A DNA stretch of 64,000 nucleotides from Brevibacterium sp. XM4083 (GTDB lineage Bacteria; Actinomycetota; Actinomycetes; Actinomycetales; Brevibacteriaceae). The translations under genes were made by a program, and so were the position numbers. Location: contig NZ_VFYR02000001.1 in assembly GCF_006489205.2 (NCBI RefSeq), forward strand, positions 62,001 through 126,000, read 5' to 3'. Positions 16,152-25,305 of the stretch are shown here, piece by piece (the first letter of the stretch is position 1; each line of letters starts with the position of its first letter). The notes under the pieces are model-generated. The model made no database searches. It saw only the letters and a list, made by a program, of their open reading frames with translations, and was not told where the DNA came from.

Positions 16152-18023
16152 ATGCGTGCTGTCAGACTGTTCCGCTTCCCCGTCAAGGGGTTCCCGGCAG
16201 AGGAGATCGCCGAGGTGGTCGTCGATGCCGACCGCGGCATCCTCGGCGACCGGGTCGCCGCCTTCACGAACGGAAGCCTCGACGTCCCCGCCGACCAGTG
16301 GCAGCGATACTCCGCCTTCACGGTCCTGAAGAACGACCCTGACCTGCAGAGATGGCACGTCGCCAGTGCCCCCGCCGAGGCGGTCCCTGAGCTCACCCTG
16401 ACCGCGCCGGACGGGGAGGCGACGACCTTCCGCGCCGACGACCTCGAGAGTCGGGCCGAGGCGGCGGAGTTCCTCGGTGCCCGCATACCCCCTCAGGGCA
16501 GGTTTCCGCGCAGTCTCGTCGTCGCCGGACAGGGCATGTTCGACTCCCGGGAGTCCGGGATCTCGCTCATCAACCCCGCCACGGTCGCGGCCATCGGCGC
16601 GACCGCCGAGGGGCGGGCGGCGCTCGGCGCCGGCGACGACCTCGACCCGCTGCGGTTCCGCGGCAACATCCTCCTCGACGGGCTCGCGCCGTTCGCCGAG
16701 TTCGGACTCATCGGCACGATCGTCCGCGTCGGCGGGGTGCGTCTGGCGATCAGCCAGGCCATCGAGCGCTGCCCGGCGACGACCGTCAACCCGGTGACCA
16801 CCGAGGTCGACGTCAACGTTCCGCGCCTGCTGGCCTCCGCATGCGGCCATGTCCACTGCGGTGTCTATGGGCGGATCCTCGAGTCCGGGGTGATCGCCGC
16901 CGGCGATGAGATCGTCATCGAGGGCGAGGCGCCCCGGGAGTTCGTGCCCACAGCGCGGACCCCGCGCTTCATGACGGTCCTTGACTCCCGGCAGATCTGC
17001 CACGACACCGTGGAGATCTCCCTGCGCGACGAGCTCGGCTGGATCCGGGAGTTCGACGAGCCGGGGACCAATCTGCGCGTCCACCTCGAGCTCGGGGCAC
17101 CGTTCTGGCGGACCTACACGATCACCGACGTCACCGACGACATCGTCTCGATCGCCGTGCGCACGCAGGGCAAAGGGTCGCGAGCCGTGGCGGGCCTGGC
17201 GGCCGGCGAGCGGGTGCTCGCGTCAGGACCGCATGGCACGATGACGGCAGATCGCGTCTTCGGCGGAACGACGGCGCTCATCACCGCAGGCATCGGGATC
17301 ACCCCGAGCCTCGGACTGCTCCGCGAGGCGGCCCGCGAGCCGGTGGCCGTCGGGGTCGGCGCGGCCGCCGGGTCCGACAGTGAGGCTGATGCACGTGCCG
17401 GCGGCGTTGCCGACGGGGCCGCTGGGTCCGTCGGCGGCAGCGGTGTGCCCGCAGCCGAGCGGCTCAGGCTCCTCCACGTCGACCGGGACCAGCGCACGGC
17501 GTGCCTATGGAATCGGCTCCTCGACCGCGCCCATGGCACCGGCCTCCCCGTCGAGGCCCACCATTGGGACACCGCGGTGTCCGGCCGGCCCGACCACGCC
17601 GAGCTCGTCGGACTGCTCGCCGGCTGCGACAACGTCATGGTGTGCGGGCCCGCGGACTTCACGCGCGCCGTCCTCGCCGCGGCCGACGAGGCGGGGGTGC
17701 CCGGCGTCCACCAGGAGACCTTCGCGTCCCCGCGGACCGGGATGACCGAGGCGATCGCCGAATGGCCACCCGCTGAGGTGACGCTGGCCGATTCGGGGAC
17801 GAGCTTCCTCTGGGAGCCGGCCCAGGGCACTCTCCTCGAGGCGCTCGAGGCGCGCGGCATGCAGGCGGCGAGTTCATGCCGCGGCGGATCGTGCGGCACC
17901 TGCTCGGTCCGGCTTGCCGCGGGTTCCGTCGCCTACCCGATCGAACCGGCCGCCCAGGTCGACGCCGACGAGGTGCTCGTGTGCTCGGCCGTCCCCGCCG
18001 GTCCGATCAGCCTCGCCCTCTGA
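16152..18023 (+). CDS. MOSC / flavin reductase / [2Fe-2S] fusion oxidoreductase
   Basis: A 623-residue fusion. Residues about 1-100 match the MOSC N-terminal barrel (LFRFPVKGFPAEEIAE, GDRVAAF). Residues about 150-265 are a MOSC domain with the molybdenum-ligand pattern ERCPATTVNP (Cys207), as in YcbX and mARC. Residues about 280-540 are a ferredoxin-NADP reductase module (RTYTITDV for flavin, ITAGIGITPSLGLL for nucleotide), broken by a Gly/Ala/Ser-rich insert. The C-terminus is a plant-type ferredoxin with Cys576, Cys581, Cys584 and Cys611. A complete chain from NAD(P)H to Mo cofactor in one polypeptide would suit reduction of N-hydroxylated compounds; that role is inferred. It is divergent from csoR. 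Confidence 0.88.
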   Translation: MRAVRLFRFPVKGFPAEEIAEVVVDADRGILGDRVAAFTNGSLDVPADQWQRYSAFTVLKNDPDLQRWHVASAPAEAVPELTLTAPDGEATTFRADDLESRAEAAEFLGARIPPQGRFPRSLVVAGQGMFDSRESGISLINPATVAAIGATAEGRAALGAGDDLDPLRFRGNILLDGLAPFAEFGLIGTIVRVGGVRLAISQAIERCPATTVNPVTTEVDVNVPRLLASACGHVHCGVYGRILESGVIAAGDEIVIEGEAPREFVPTARTPRFMTVLDSRQICHDTVEISLRDELGWIREFDEPGTNLRVHLELGAPFWRTYTITDVTDDIVSIAVRTQGKGSRAVAGLAAGERVLASGPHGTMTADRVFGGTTALITAGIGITPSLGLLREAAREPVAVGVGAAAGSDSEADARAGGVADGAAGSVGGSGVPAAERLRLLHVDRDQRTACLWNRLLDRAHGTGLPVEAHHWDTAVSGRPDHAELVGLLAGCDNVMVCGPADFTRAVLAAADEAGVPGVHQETFASPRTGMTEAIAEWPPAEVTLADSGTSFLWEPAQGTLLEALEARGMQAASSCRGGSCGTCSVRLAAGSVAYPIEPAAQVDADEVLVCSAVPAGPISLAL

Positions 18024-18031
18024 GCGTTCCG

Positions 18032-18168
18032 ACCGGGCCGGACGGTCTGGGCAGCACAGGCCGGGCCGGACAGACCGGGCCGGACGGTCTGGGCAGCACA
18101 GGCCGGGCCGGATAGGCCGAGCCGGACAGTCCGGGTGACACAATCCCAGCACGGCCGGGTGACACAAT
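18032..18168. repeat. 42-bp tandem repeat and duplicated -10 region
   Basis: A 42-bp unit starting ACCGGGCCGGACGGTCTGGG is repeated at 18032 and 18074. It is followed by two copies of CCGGGTGACACAAT at 18131 and 18155. The second leaves CACAAT 6 nt before ATG 18175, so the duplication may have copied the promoter. Confidence 0.75.
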
Positions 18169-18174
18169 GGGGCC

Positions 18175-20433
18175 ATGACGACCCCGGCTGACGAGACGAC
18201 GCGTCCGACGCTCTCGCGCGCGCTCGTGCGTCCCGTCGTGCGGCTCAGCCGCCGGGTGCGCTACGGGGTCGCCGGACGGATCATGTTCGCGAACTCCGTC
18301 ATGCTCGTCGGCATCATGATCCTGACGACGAGTCTGCTCTACCTCCAGCTCTCGCAGATCAACACCGCCCGGCAGCAGGATCTCCTCCGCTCGGCAGCGG
18401 ACAGCATCTCGCTGTCGCTCGGCATCGTCGACGCCGGAGGGACCGACCTCAGCGACGACCTCCTCGCGCCGTCCTCCCGCGCCGACGTGCGCTCGATGCT
18501 CGACAACGTCGTCAACGAATACCGGTTCGACACGGCAGCGGTCGTGCCCATCGACTACCTGCGCACCCCGCCCTCGCTCGGGTCCGCCGACCGCCGGGTC
18601 GCGATGGAGCGCAACATCGTCACCGCCTCCTCGGGGGACATCCCCGATGATTCGATCGACCAGCTCGCCGCGTCGATCGGTCCCACCCGGATCCTCAGCG
18701 GCCGCTCCGTCGTCCGATTCCTCGACGACGGCGGGGAGGGCGGCGGCACGATGTACGTCGTCACCCCGGTCTTCGCCAAGCATCTGGGCATCGACGAGGT
18801 GGGACCGAACACCGTCGTCGGCGCCGTCATCGTCGGCAACTCCGCCGACGCCGTCCGGGCCGGATTCCTCGCCCAGAGCAAATGGCTCATCGGCATCGCG
18901 ATCGCGACTCTGCTGCTCGGCATCGGCGCCTCGTGGGTGACATCGCGCGGTCTGCGCCGGGTCACCGGTGACTACGGCGCCAACGAGCTGCGGAGCATCA
19001 TCGAGTTCTACTCCTCCGTGCTCAAAGCGGTCTCCGAAGGTCTGCTGCTCATCGACCGGTCGCTCGGGATCGTCCTCATCAACGCCGAGGCGCGCCAACT
19101 CCTCGGTCTGCCGAGCGTCGGCACGAAGCGGCAGGATGCGGGTGCGGGGTCCGCAGCGGGTCCCGCCGAGGCGGCAGGTCACGGCACCGCGACGGGTGCG
19201 GGATCCCGTGACGCGGTGGGTGAGGACACCGCTATGGGCGGGGCGTCCGACAATGCGGCCGGTGCGGGATCCGCCGAGGGTCGGAAGCAGACCGAGCCGA
19301 CGAGTGAGTCGACGGCAGTCGCGGACTCCGGGGCTAGTGCGGAATCCGGGGCGAAGCGGGACACCGCGGCGACAGAGGACACCGCGGCGACCGGGGACAC
19401 CGAGGCGACCGGGGCCTCCGCGACCGCCTCGGCGAGCGCGAATCCCACCACCGCCTCGGCGAGCGCAAGGCCCACCACGACCACCCCCGACGCGGTCGAA
19501 TCGACGACACCCGAAGGCGGGATCCCACTGTCGGACCTCGAGCTGCCCGAGGCGCTCATCGACCTGCTCGCCTCGGGCCGCTGGGCCCGCAACGAGTTCC
19601 ACTACACCGACGATCGGGTGCTCATCGTCAACCAGCAGCCGACCGATGAGGGCAGCGACACGTGGGTCGTGACGATGCGCGATCACACCGAGCTCGCTGA
19701 ACTCACCGGTGAGCTCGTCTCGGTGCGCTCGTTCTCCGATTCGCTGCGCGCGCAGACCCACGAGTACGCGAACCGCCTGCACATGGTCATCTCCCTCCTC
19801 GAGACCGGTCACGTCGACGAGGCGATCGACTTCGCCGCGAAGGACCTCGACGACCTCAGCCGCGTCACCGGTGACGGGCAGATGAGCTTCGACCATCCCG
19901 TGCTCTCGGCGCTCCTGCTCTCGAAGATCGCCCAGGCCGGGGAGGTCGGCATCGACATGACGGTCGACACGGTCGGACTCACCGGCAGCCTCGGCGGGGA
20001 CGACCGGGACCTCGCGACGATCCTCGGCAACCTCATCGACAATGCCTTCGACGCCCTGAGCAGGCAGGATGTGCTGCCGGAGAACAAGCGCGTCCACGTC
20101 CACCTCAGCGGAGCGGGGGGTGCGAGCGGATTCACGATCGAGGTCAGCGACGATGGCCCCGGCATCGCCGAGGAGGACCTCGATGCGATCTTCGAGCGGG
20201 GCTGGTCGACGAAGCACGACGGGGTGACGACCGACAGCGGGCGCGGACGCCAGCAGACGGGCACGCGGGGTGTCGGACTCTCACTCGTCGTCCAGGCCGT
20301 CCGCCGCCTCGGCGGGGCCATCGACGTCCAGGGCCGCGGCGAGGACGGAGACGAGTTCAGCGGGGCCTCGCTCACCGTCTGGCTGCCCGACGACATGGCC
20401 GTGGCACAGCGGACTCGGACTACCGAACAGTAG
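18175..20433 (+). CDS. CitA/DcuS-type sensor histidine kinase
   Basis: A 752-residue kinase of the CitA/DcuS/DctS group. A transmembrane helix near 38-60, an extracytoplasmic sensor of about 170 residues and a second helix near 238-258 are followed by a PAS domain. The kinase core uses the Spo0B-like helix HEYANRLHMV with phospho-acceptor His529, then an ATPase domain with DNAFDAL, DDGPGI and GTRGVGLSLV. Relatives sense C4-dicarboxylates or citrate. A low-complexity insert rich in Ala, Gly, Thr and Ser interrupts the PAS domain at about residues 318-445; it is absent from typical family members, which are near 540 residues. The cognate regulator follows; no transporter gene is adjacent. Confidence 0.9.
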   Translation: MTTPADETTRPTLSRALVRPVVRLSRRVRYGVAGRIMFANSVMLVGIMILTTSLLYLQLSQINTARQQDLLRSAADSISLSLGIVDAGGTDLSDDLLAPSSRADVRSMLDNVVNEYRFDTAAVVPIDYLRTPPSLGSADRRVAMERNIVTASSGDIPDDSIDQLAASIGPTRILSGRSVVRFLDDGGEGGGTMYVVTPVFAKHLGIDEVGPNTVVGAVIVGNSADAVRAGFLAQSKWLIGIAIATLLLGIGASWVTSRGLRRVTGDYGANELRSIIEFYSSVLKAVSEGLLLIDRSLGIVLINAEARQLLGLPSVGTKRQDAGAGSAAGPAEAAGHGTATGAGSRDAVGEDTAMGGASDNAAGAGSAEGRKQTEPTSESTAVADSGASAESGAKRDTAATEDTAATGDTEATGASATASASANPTTASASARPTTTTPDAVESTTPEGGIPLSDLELPEALIDLLASGRWARNEFHYTDDRVLIVNQQPTDEGSDTWVVTMRDHTELAELTGELVSVRSFSDSLRAQTHEYANRLHMVISLLETGHVDEAIDFAAKDLDDLSRVTGDGQMSFDHPVLSALLLSKIAQAGEVGIDMTVDTVGLTGSLGGDDRDLATILGNLIDNAFDALSRQDVLPENKRVHVHLSGAGGASGFTIEVSDDGPGIAEEDLDAIFERGWSTKHDGVTTDSGRGRQQTGTRGVGLSLVVQAVRRLGGAIDVQGRGEDGDEFSGASLTVWLPDDMAVAQRTRTTEQ

Positions 20434-20549
20434 CGCCGGTGCGGGCCACAGGGAGGCTTGCCGACCGGTGCCGCCGGGCGACGACAGCCGTCGTCGCTGA
20501 TGTGCCGAGCCTGGAACACATTCGCCTCAGCGCCCGCCGGACGGCGGTC

Positions 20550-20555
20550 TAGACT
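20550..20555 (+). promoter_or_regulatory. Leaderless-type -10 (TAGACT)
   Basis: TAGACT plus GGCGGC leads directly to ATG 20562. It suggests the regulator has its own leaderless promoter as well as readthrough from the kinase gene. Confidence 0.55.
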
Positions 20556-20561
20556 GGCGGC

Positions 20562-21293
20562 ATGTCAGAGAGTTCTCAGCCTGATTCGAGCATCGGTGTG
20601 CTCGTCGTCGAGGACGAGGCCGTGGCGGCCCGCGCCCACGCGAAGTACATCGAACGCATCGACGGCTACCACGTCGCCGGGGTCGCGAAGAACGCGACGC
20701 AGGCGATGGCGGCGCTGACCGGCAAGATCCTCGGCCTCGACCCCGAGGGCATCGCTCTCGTCCTCCTCGACATGAACCTCCCCGACGGTCACGGCCTCCA
20801 GGTCTGCCGGGCGATCCGCGGACAGCGGGTCGACGTCGACATCATCGCGGTCACTGCCGCCCGCGACATGCAGATCGTCCAGGAGGCGCTGTCCTACGGG
20901 GTCGCGCAGTACATCATCAAGCCCTTCACCTTCCCGGTCTTCAAGTCGAAGCTCGACGCGTACTCCTCATTCCGCAATCGCCTCGGCGCCGACTGCCCCG
21001 ACGGCGAGGTGACGCAGAACGAGGTCGACACCGCGATCGCGGCCCTGCGCACGCACACCGTGACCGCGACCCCGAAGGGCGTTCCCGACGGGGTGCAGGA
21101 GGAGGTCAGGGGAGTGCTCACGGACAAGCCGGGACAGTCCGCCGCCGAGGTGGCCACGAGCCTCGGCGTCTCCCGGGTCACCGCGCGCCGCTACCTCGAG
21201 GCGATGGCCGACGCGGGCATGCTCGAGCGCCGTCCCCGCTACGGCTCCGCCGGTCGCCCCGTCCTCGAATACACCGTCGTCGAACAGGAGTGA
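20562..21293 (+). CDS. CitB/DctR-type response regulator
   Basis: A 243-residue regulator. The receiver covers about residues 10-130 with phospho-acceptor Asp70 (VLLDMNLPDGHG) and a Lys in IIKPFTF. The C-terminal half fits the CitB/DcuR group: GQSAAEVATSLGVSRVTARRY is the recognition helix-turn-helix, followed by a short wing. It should receive phosphate from the kinase encoded 128 nt upstream and activate transport or catabolic genes for a carboxylate. The target is not obvious here, because the next genes are the beta-lactam cluster on the other strand. Confidence 0.9.
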   Translation: MSESSQPDSSIGVLVVEDEAVAARAHAKYIERIDGYHVAGVAKNATQAMAALTGKILGLDPEGIALVLLDMNLPDGHGLQVCRAIRGQRVDVDIIAVTAARDMQIVQEALSYGVAQYIIKPFTFPVFKSKLDAYSSFRNRLGADCPDGEVTQNEVDTAIAALRTHTVTATPKGVPDGVQEEVRGVLTDKPGQSAAEVATSLGVSRVTARRYLEAMADAGMLERRPRYGSAGRPVLEYTVVEQE

Positions 21294-21317
21294 ACCGGCC
21301 TCTGCGGGTCGGCGGGT

Positions 21318-22208
21318 TCACCCCAGGGTGCGCAGGTGCTCGATCGCCAGCCGCGCGCAGTAGCCGATCGACGCATCGAGCTCCGGTTGGGAGAATGTCG
21401 CGATCGACGACCGGGTGAACACGGCGATGCTGTAGGCGGATCCGTCGCTGTCGACGACGACCCCGGCCTCGTGCCGGAAGTTGAGGAACGTGCCCGTCTT
21501 CCCGTAGTACTGGACGGCATCCATCGGAAATCCCGCCGCGATGCGGTGGCGGAAGATCTGCTTCCGCAGCAGACGCCGCAGCGTCTCCGATCCCTCGGGT
21601 CCGAGCAGCTGCCCGGTGTGGATGAGCTCGAAGAGCTTCGCGGTGGCGCGCACGGTGCCGGTGTTGAACGCCGAATCCGGCAGCAGCGGGACCCGCCCTG
21701 AGCGGGCGTCGGCGGCCGCGACGGCCAGGGCCTGCGCCTCATCGCCGGCGGCCACCTCGGCGAGGACGTCGTAGAGGTGGGACATCGGTGAGGTCACCTC
21801 GAACGACCGGATCCCGCCGCGGTGGAGCACGGCCATGATCCGGTCGGGTCCGACGAGGTCGAAGAGGGTGTCCGCGGCGGCGTTGTCGCTGACCGACAGC
21901 GCCATCGCGGCGAGGTCGCGCACGCTCATCTCGACAGGGTCGAGGAGTCCCGCGATCCCCGTCCCGCCGGGGGTCGAGTGCGCCGGGTCGACGAGGAGGC
22001 GCTGCGCGAGGTCGACGGTGCCGTCGGCGGCCGCGTCGAGGAGTCCGGCGATGACGGCGACCTTGCCGACCGAGGCGAGCGGAATCCTGGCCGATTCCCG
22101 GATGCCCAGCGACCGGTGAGTGCCGAGGTGCTCCGCGTAGAGGAAGCCCTGCGCGCCGAGGCTGGTCCACACTCCGTTGATCTCGTCGATGACGGCCGTC
22201 TCGCTCAT
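21318..22208 (-). CDS. Beta-lactamase-like serine hydrolase, no signal peptide
   Basis: A 296-residue protein of the class A beta-lactamase fold. Ser46-Val-Gly-Lys49 is the SxxK nucleophile motif, Ser107-Asp-Asn109 the SDN loop and Lys237-Thr-Gly239 the KTG strand. It lacks an obvious signal peptide, lipobox or membrane helix: the N-terminus (MSETAVIDEINGVW) is polar and the active-site serine is at residue 46. Class A enzymes normally act outside the membrane, so this may be a cytoplasmic hydrolase or reach the outside by another route. Its start overlaps the stop of the LysR gene by 4 nt, so the two are coexpressed. Confidence 0.82.
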   Translation of the reverse strand: MSETAVIDEINGVWTSLGAQGFLYAEHLGTHRSLGIRESARIPLASVGKVAVIAGLLDAAADGTVDLAQRLLVDPAHSTPGGTGIAGLLDPVEMSVRDLAAMALSVSDNAAADTLFDLVGPDRIMAVLHRGGIRSFEVTSPMSHLYDVLAEVAAGDEAQALAVAAADARSGRVPLLPDSAFNTGTVRATAKLFELIHTGQLLGPEGSETLRRLLRKQIFRHRIAAGFPMDAVQYYGKTGTFLNFRHEAGVVVDSDGSAYSIAVFTRSSIATFSQPELDASIGYCARLAIEHLRTLG

Positions 22209-23203
22209 GGTCGGAACAGCCTCTCGTCGGCGTAGCGGCCGTCCCCGCCCTCAACCACCGCGTGTCCGCGGTGGGCGCGGGCCCCGAGGATCTCCGCGAT
22301 CGCCGCTCTCAGCGCTGGGGTGGTCTCCATGAGCCCGGCGAGATCGCAGCTCTCCGACCCGACGACCTCGACGCGGCGGGCGAGTTCGACATCGCGCAGA
22401 CTCCGGTGGGGAAGGCTGTGCGTGCGCGCCGTCTGCGGCGTGCACAGGAGCACCGACTCATGGGCGAAGACGTGGGTGACCGCGTCGAACTCGGAGTCGG
22501 CGACCCGCAGCTGCCCGAGGTGAACGCCGCGGGCGACGAGTGGGGTGAGCAGACCGGAGTCGTGGAGGAGCCCGGCGTCCTCGGGCAGGAGCGTCACCGA
22601 CTCCCGCTCCGCGTGCCGACCGAAGCCCATGCCCGGCGGCATGCCCCGCAGGTCCGCGGCGCTGATGCTTGAGGGTTCGGAGTGCGGGGCGAACCTCGGC
22701 GAGGCGACGACGAGATCGACGACGAGGTCGCTGACCTGACGCCGCCGTGATGTCGCCGCCGGTGCCCCGAGGCCGCGCACGTCGAGGCCCGCGTCGATCT
22801 CCCCGGCGCCGATGAGGTCATCGAGCTCCGCCGCCTGCGCGGGCGCGAAGCGCGGGGGTGCCCCGGCGAGGCGCAGCTCGCGGGTGGCGGCGATGAGGAC
22901 CGAGGGGTCGAGCTGCCCGCTCACCCCGATGACGAGCCCCCGGTCGCGACGGCCGGCGGTCTCGGCGAGCCCGTCGATGCGGCGGAGGATCTCGAGGACA
23001 TCGGGCAGCACCGCGCGACCGGCGGCGGTGAGCCGGATCCGCCGTGAGCTGCGATCGAAGAGGCGGACGCCGAGGTGCTTCTCGAGGTCGGCGACACCCC
23101 GGGAGATCGGCGGCTGTGCGAGCGAGAGCGCGTCGGCGGCCCGCGTGAAGCTCTCATGTTCGGCGACGGCGCGGAACATTTCGAGGCTCTTGAGGAGGTT
23201 CAT
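22205..23203 (-). CDS. LysR family regulator beside beta-lactam genes
   Basis: A 332-residue LysR-type regulator. The helix-turn-helix is clear: MNLLKSLEMFRAVAEHESFT, RAADALSLAQPPISRGVADLE, FDRSSRRIRLTAAG. The effector-binding domain fills the rest. The frame reaches 23308, but ATG 23203 matches the standard family start. It is divergent from the penicillin-binding protein gene across 95 bp containing ATATC/GATAT half-sites, and overlaps the serine hydrolase gene by 4 nt. Layout resembles AmpR-type control of beta-lactam genes; the effector is unknown. Confidence 0.88.
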   Translation of the reverse strand: MNLLKSLEMFRAVAEHESFTRAADALSLAQPPISRGVADLEKHLGVRLFDRSSRRIRLTAAGRAVLPDVLEILRRIDGLAETAGRRDRGLVIGVSGQLDPSVLIAATRELRLAGAPPRFAPAQAAELDDLIGAGEIDAGLDVRGLGAPAATSRRRQVSDLVVDLVVASPRFAPHSEPSSISAADLRGMPPGMGFGRHAERESVTLLPEDAGLLHDSGLLTPLVARGVHLGQLRVADSEFDAVTHVFAHESVLLCTPQTARTHSLPHRSLRDVELARRVEVVGSESCDLAGLMETTPALRAAIAEILGARAHRGHAVVEGGDGRYADERLFRP

Positions 23204-23298
23204 CGACCCGTTTCGAACAGGCTGTATATCAGAAAGCGCATAGTTTGAACTCCATGTGATATTGGACATGCGACGATGCTCCTGCCGACGATAGCACC
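23204..23298. promoter_or_regulatory. Divergent LysR/PBP control region
   Basis: This 95-bp gap is richer in A and T than its surroundings and carries GTATATC (23224-23230) and GATATT (23258-23263) as inverted half-sites about 27 bp apart. The placement suits a LysR-type regulator, but the exact operator cannot be fixed. Confidence 0.35.
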
Positions 23299-25200
23299 AT
23301 GAAGCCACGTTCTCGCAGGATCATCGGCGCCGCCGTCGTGCTCGTCCTCATCGGCATCGGCCTGCTCGCGCTGCGCACCCTGCCCGTCTTCCCCTCGAGC
23401 GCGGCCGAGGAGATCGCCGCCGATCTCACCTCCGGCAGCCTGGAGTCCCCGGTCTGGTCGACCGCGGATTCGCAGCAGAGGTTCGATGCGGTCGTCGCTG
23501 ACCTCGCCGAGGCGGTGCCCACGCGCCGCGTCACCGTGGACTCCGTCGACGGCGGGGTGAGTTCGTCGACGGCGACGCTGCGCTGGGAGTGGGCCGTCCC
23601 GACCGGGAGTTCCGACGGTCCTTGGTCGTACACCACCGAGGTGCCGCTGCGCCGCAGCGGTGCGACCTGGGCCGCCGACTTCGCCGAGAGCGTCGTCCAC
23701 CCCGACCTGCAGGCGGGCCAGGTCCTCGCAGTGACGAAGACGCCGGGGACCCGGGGTCGCATCCTTGGGCAGGGCGACGAGGTCCTCGTCTCCGATGGGG
23801 AGGTCGTCGATGTCGGACTCCAGCCGAGCCGACTCGACGATGAGGCAGCGACGCTCGACCAGCTCAAGAGGTCCCTCGACGTCGATCCGGACGAACTCGC
23901 CGACCGCGTCAAGGCCGCCGACCCGGACGCCTTCGTCCCCGTCATCACCCTGCGTCGGGACGACTACGAACTCGTCAAGGGTGCGATCGTCGACCTGCCG
24001 GGCACGGTGTTCCGGACCCGCATGCAGCCGCTGTCGCGGACGAAGGACTTCGCCGCGGCGACCCTCGGCAGCACCACCCTGGCCGGCCCTGATGAGGTCG
24101 CCGCCGAACCCGAGGCGCTGACCCCCGAGTCCTACGTCGGCACGAGCGGCATCCAGCTCCTCTACGACCGGACGCTGCGGCCGGCCCCCGGACTCACGGT
24201 CCTCGCGCGCCCGGCCCCGGGCCAGGCGTCCGACGCAGGAGCGGGGACCACCGCTTCGGCGCCGTTGCATGAGGTCGCCGGCACCGACGGTGCGGACGTC
24301 GAGACGACGATCGACGTCGCCGTGCAGACGGCCGCTGACGAGGCCGCGAAGACGGGGACGAAGCCCACCGCGATCGTCGCGATGCGCCCGAGCGACGGGT
24401 CCGTGCTCGCGGTCGCCAATGCCGATCCGAAGGGCGCGGCCTGGGACCGGGCGCTGACCGGGCAGTACCCGCCGGGGTCGGTCTTCAAGGTCGTCTCCGC
24501 CTCGGCGATGGTCGGCACCGGCATCGCTCCGGACGCGACGCTCAGCTGCCCGAAGACGACGACGGTCGATGGCAAGCGCTTCAAGAACGCCGAAGACCAC
24601 GTCCTCGGTGATGTCGACTTCACCGAGAGCTTCGCCCAGTCGTGCAACACCGCCTTCGTCGACTCCGCACCCGACGTCACCCCGGCGGCGCTGAGCGAGA
24701 CGGCGCTGGCGCTGGGCATGGGCGAGGTCGACATCGGCACGGACTCGTACATGGCCTCGGTCCCCGAGGTCGACGACACCGTCGAGCATGCGGCGGCGAT
24801 GATCGGGCAGGGCAAGGTGCTCGCCACCCCGCTGGCGGTGGCGACGATGGCCGCGAGCGTGGCCGCCGGCAGCACCGTCCAACCCCTCCTCGTCCTGCCC
24901 GACCGCAGGGACGGCGATGTCCCCGCCCCCGATCAGAAGGCGCTCGCCGAGGTGAAGGCGATGATGCGTCAGACCGTGACCGGCGGCACCGCCTCGGCGC
25001 TCGCCGACGTCCCCGGCGGGCCCGTGTACGGCAAGACCGGCACCGCGGAGTACGGCACCGACGTGCCCCCGCGCACCCATTCGTGGTTCGCCGGATTCCA
25101 GGACGACGTGGCGGTCGCCGTGCTCGTCGAGGACGGCGGATTCGGCGCCGAGGCGGCTGTGCCCGTCGCCGACCGCTTCTTCACGGAGCTCAACTCATGA
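23299..25200 (+). CDS. Class B penicillin-binding protein with MecA-like N-terminus
   Basis: A 633-residue transpeptidase. A membrane anchor (residues 8-28) precedes an NTF2-like MecA_N domain (about 35-140), a PBP dimerisation region and the transpeptidase domain. The active-site motifs are Ser394-Val-Phe-Lys397, Ser448-Cys-Asn450 and Lys579-Thr-Gly581. It cross-links peptidoglycan outside the cell. MecA_N-containing PBPs include low-affinity, beta-lactam-tolerant enzymes, and location between a LysR regulator and a beta-lactamase gene supports a resistance role here; the affinity is not readable from sequence. A lipoprotein beta-lactamase follows 105 nt downstream. Confidence 0.92.
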   Translation: MKPRSRRIIGAAVVLVLIGIGLLALRTLPVFPSSAAEEIAADLTSGSLESPVWSTADSQQRFDAVVADLAEAVPTRRVTVDSVDGGVSSSTATLRWEWAVPTGSSDGPWSYTTEVPLRRSGATWAADFAESVVHPDLQAGQVLAVTKTPGTRGRILGQGDEVLVSDGEVVDVGLQPSRLDDEAATLDQLKRSLDVDPDELADRVKAADPDAFVPVITLRRDDYELVKGAIVDLPGTVFRTRMQPLSRTKDFAAATLGSTTLAGPDEVAAEPEALTPESYVGTSGIQLLYDRTLRPAPGLTVLARPAPGQASDAGAGTTASAPLHEVAGTDGADVETTIDVAVQTAADEAAKTGTKPTAIVAMRPSDGSVLAVANADPKGAAWDRALTGQYPPGSVFKVVSASAMVGTGIAPDATLSCPKTTTVDGKRFKNAEDHVLGDVDFTESFAQSCNTAFVDSAPDVTPAALSETALALGMGEVDIGTDSYMASVPEVDDTVEHAAAMIGQGKVLATPLAVATMAASVAAGSTVQPLLVLPDRRDGDVPAPDQKALAEVKAMMRQTVTGGTASALADVPGGPVYGKTGTAEYGTDVPPRTHSWFAGFQDDVAVAVLVEDGGFGAEAAVPVADRFFTELNS

Positions 25201-25305
25201 GGACGTCACCCGCGCCCGCCCATCATCTTGGACCGTCGCCAGAGCACCCGAACCGCGTCCATAACACCCGCCGCGCTCACAGCGCATCAGAGAGGAAGAG
25301 GAGAG

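Noticed and set aside
18007..20217. 736-codon frame opposite the CitA-like kinase
   Set aside because: Complement of a real gene; no family match.
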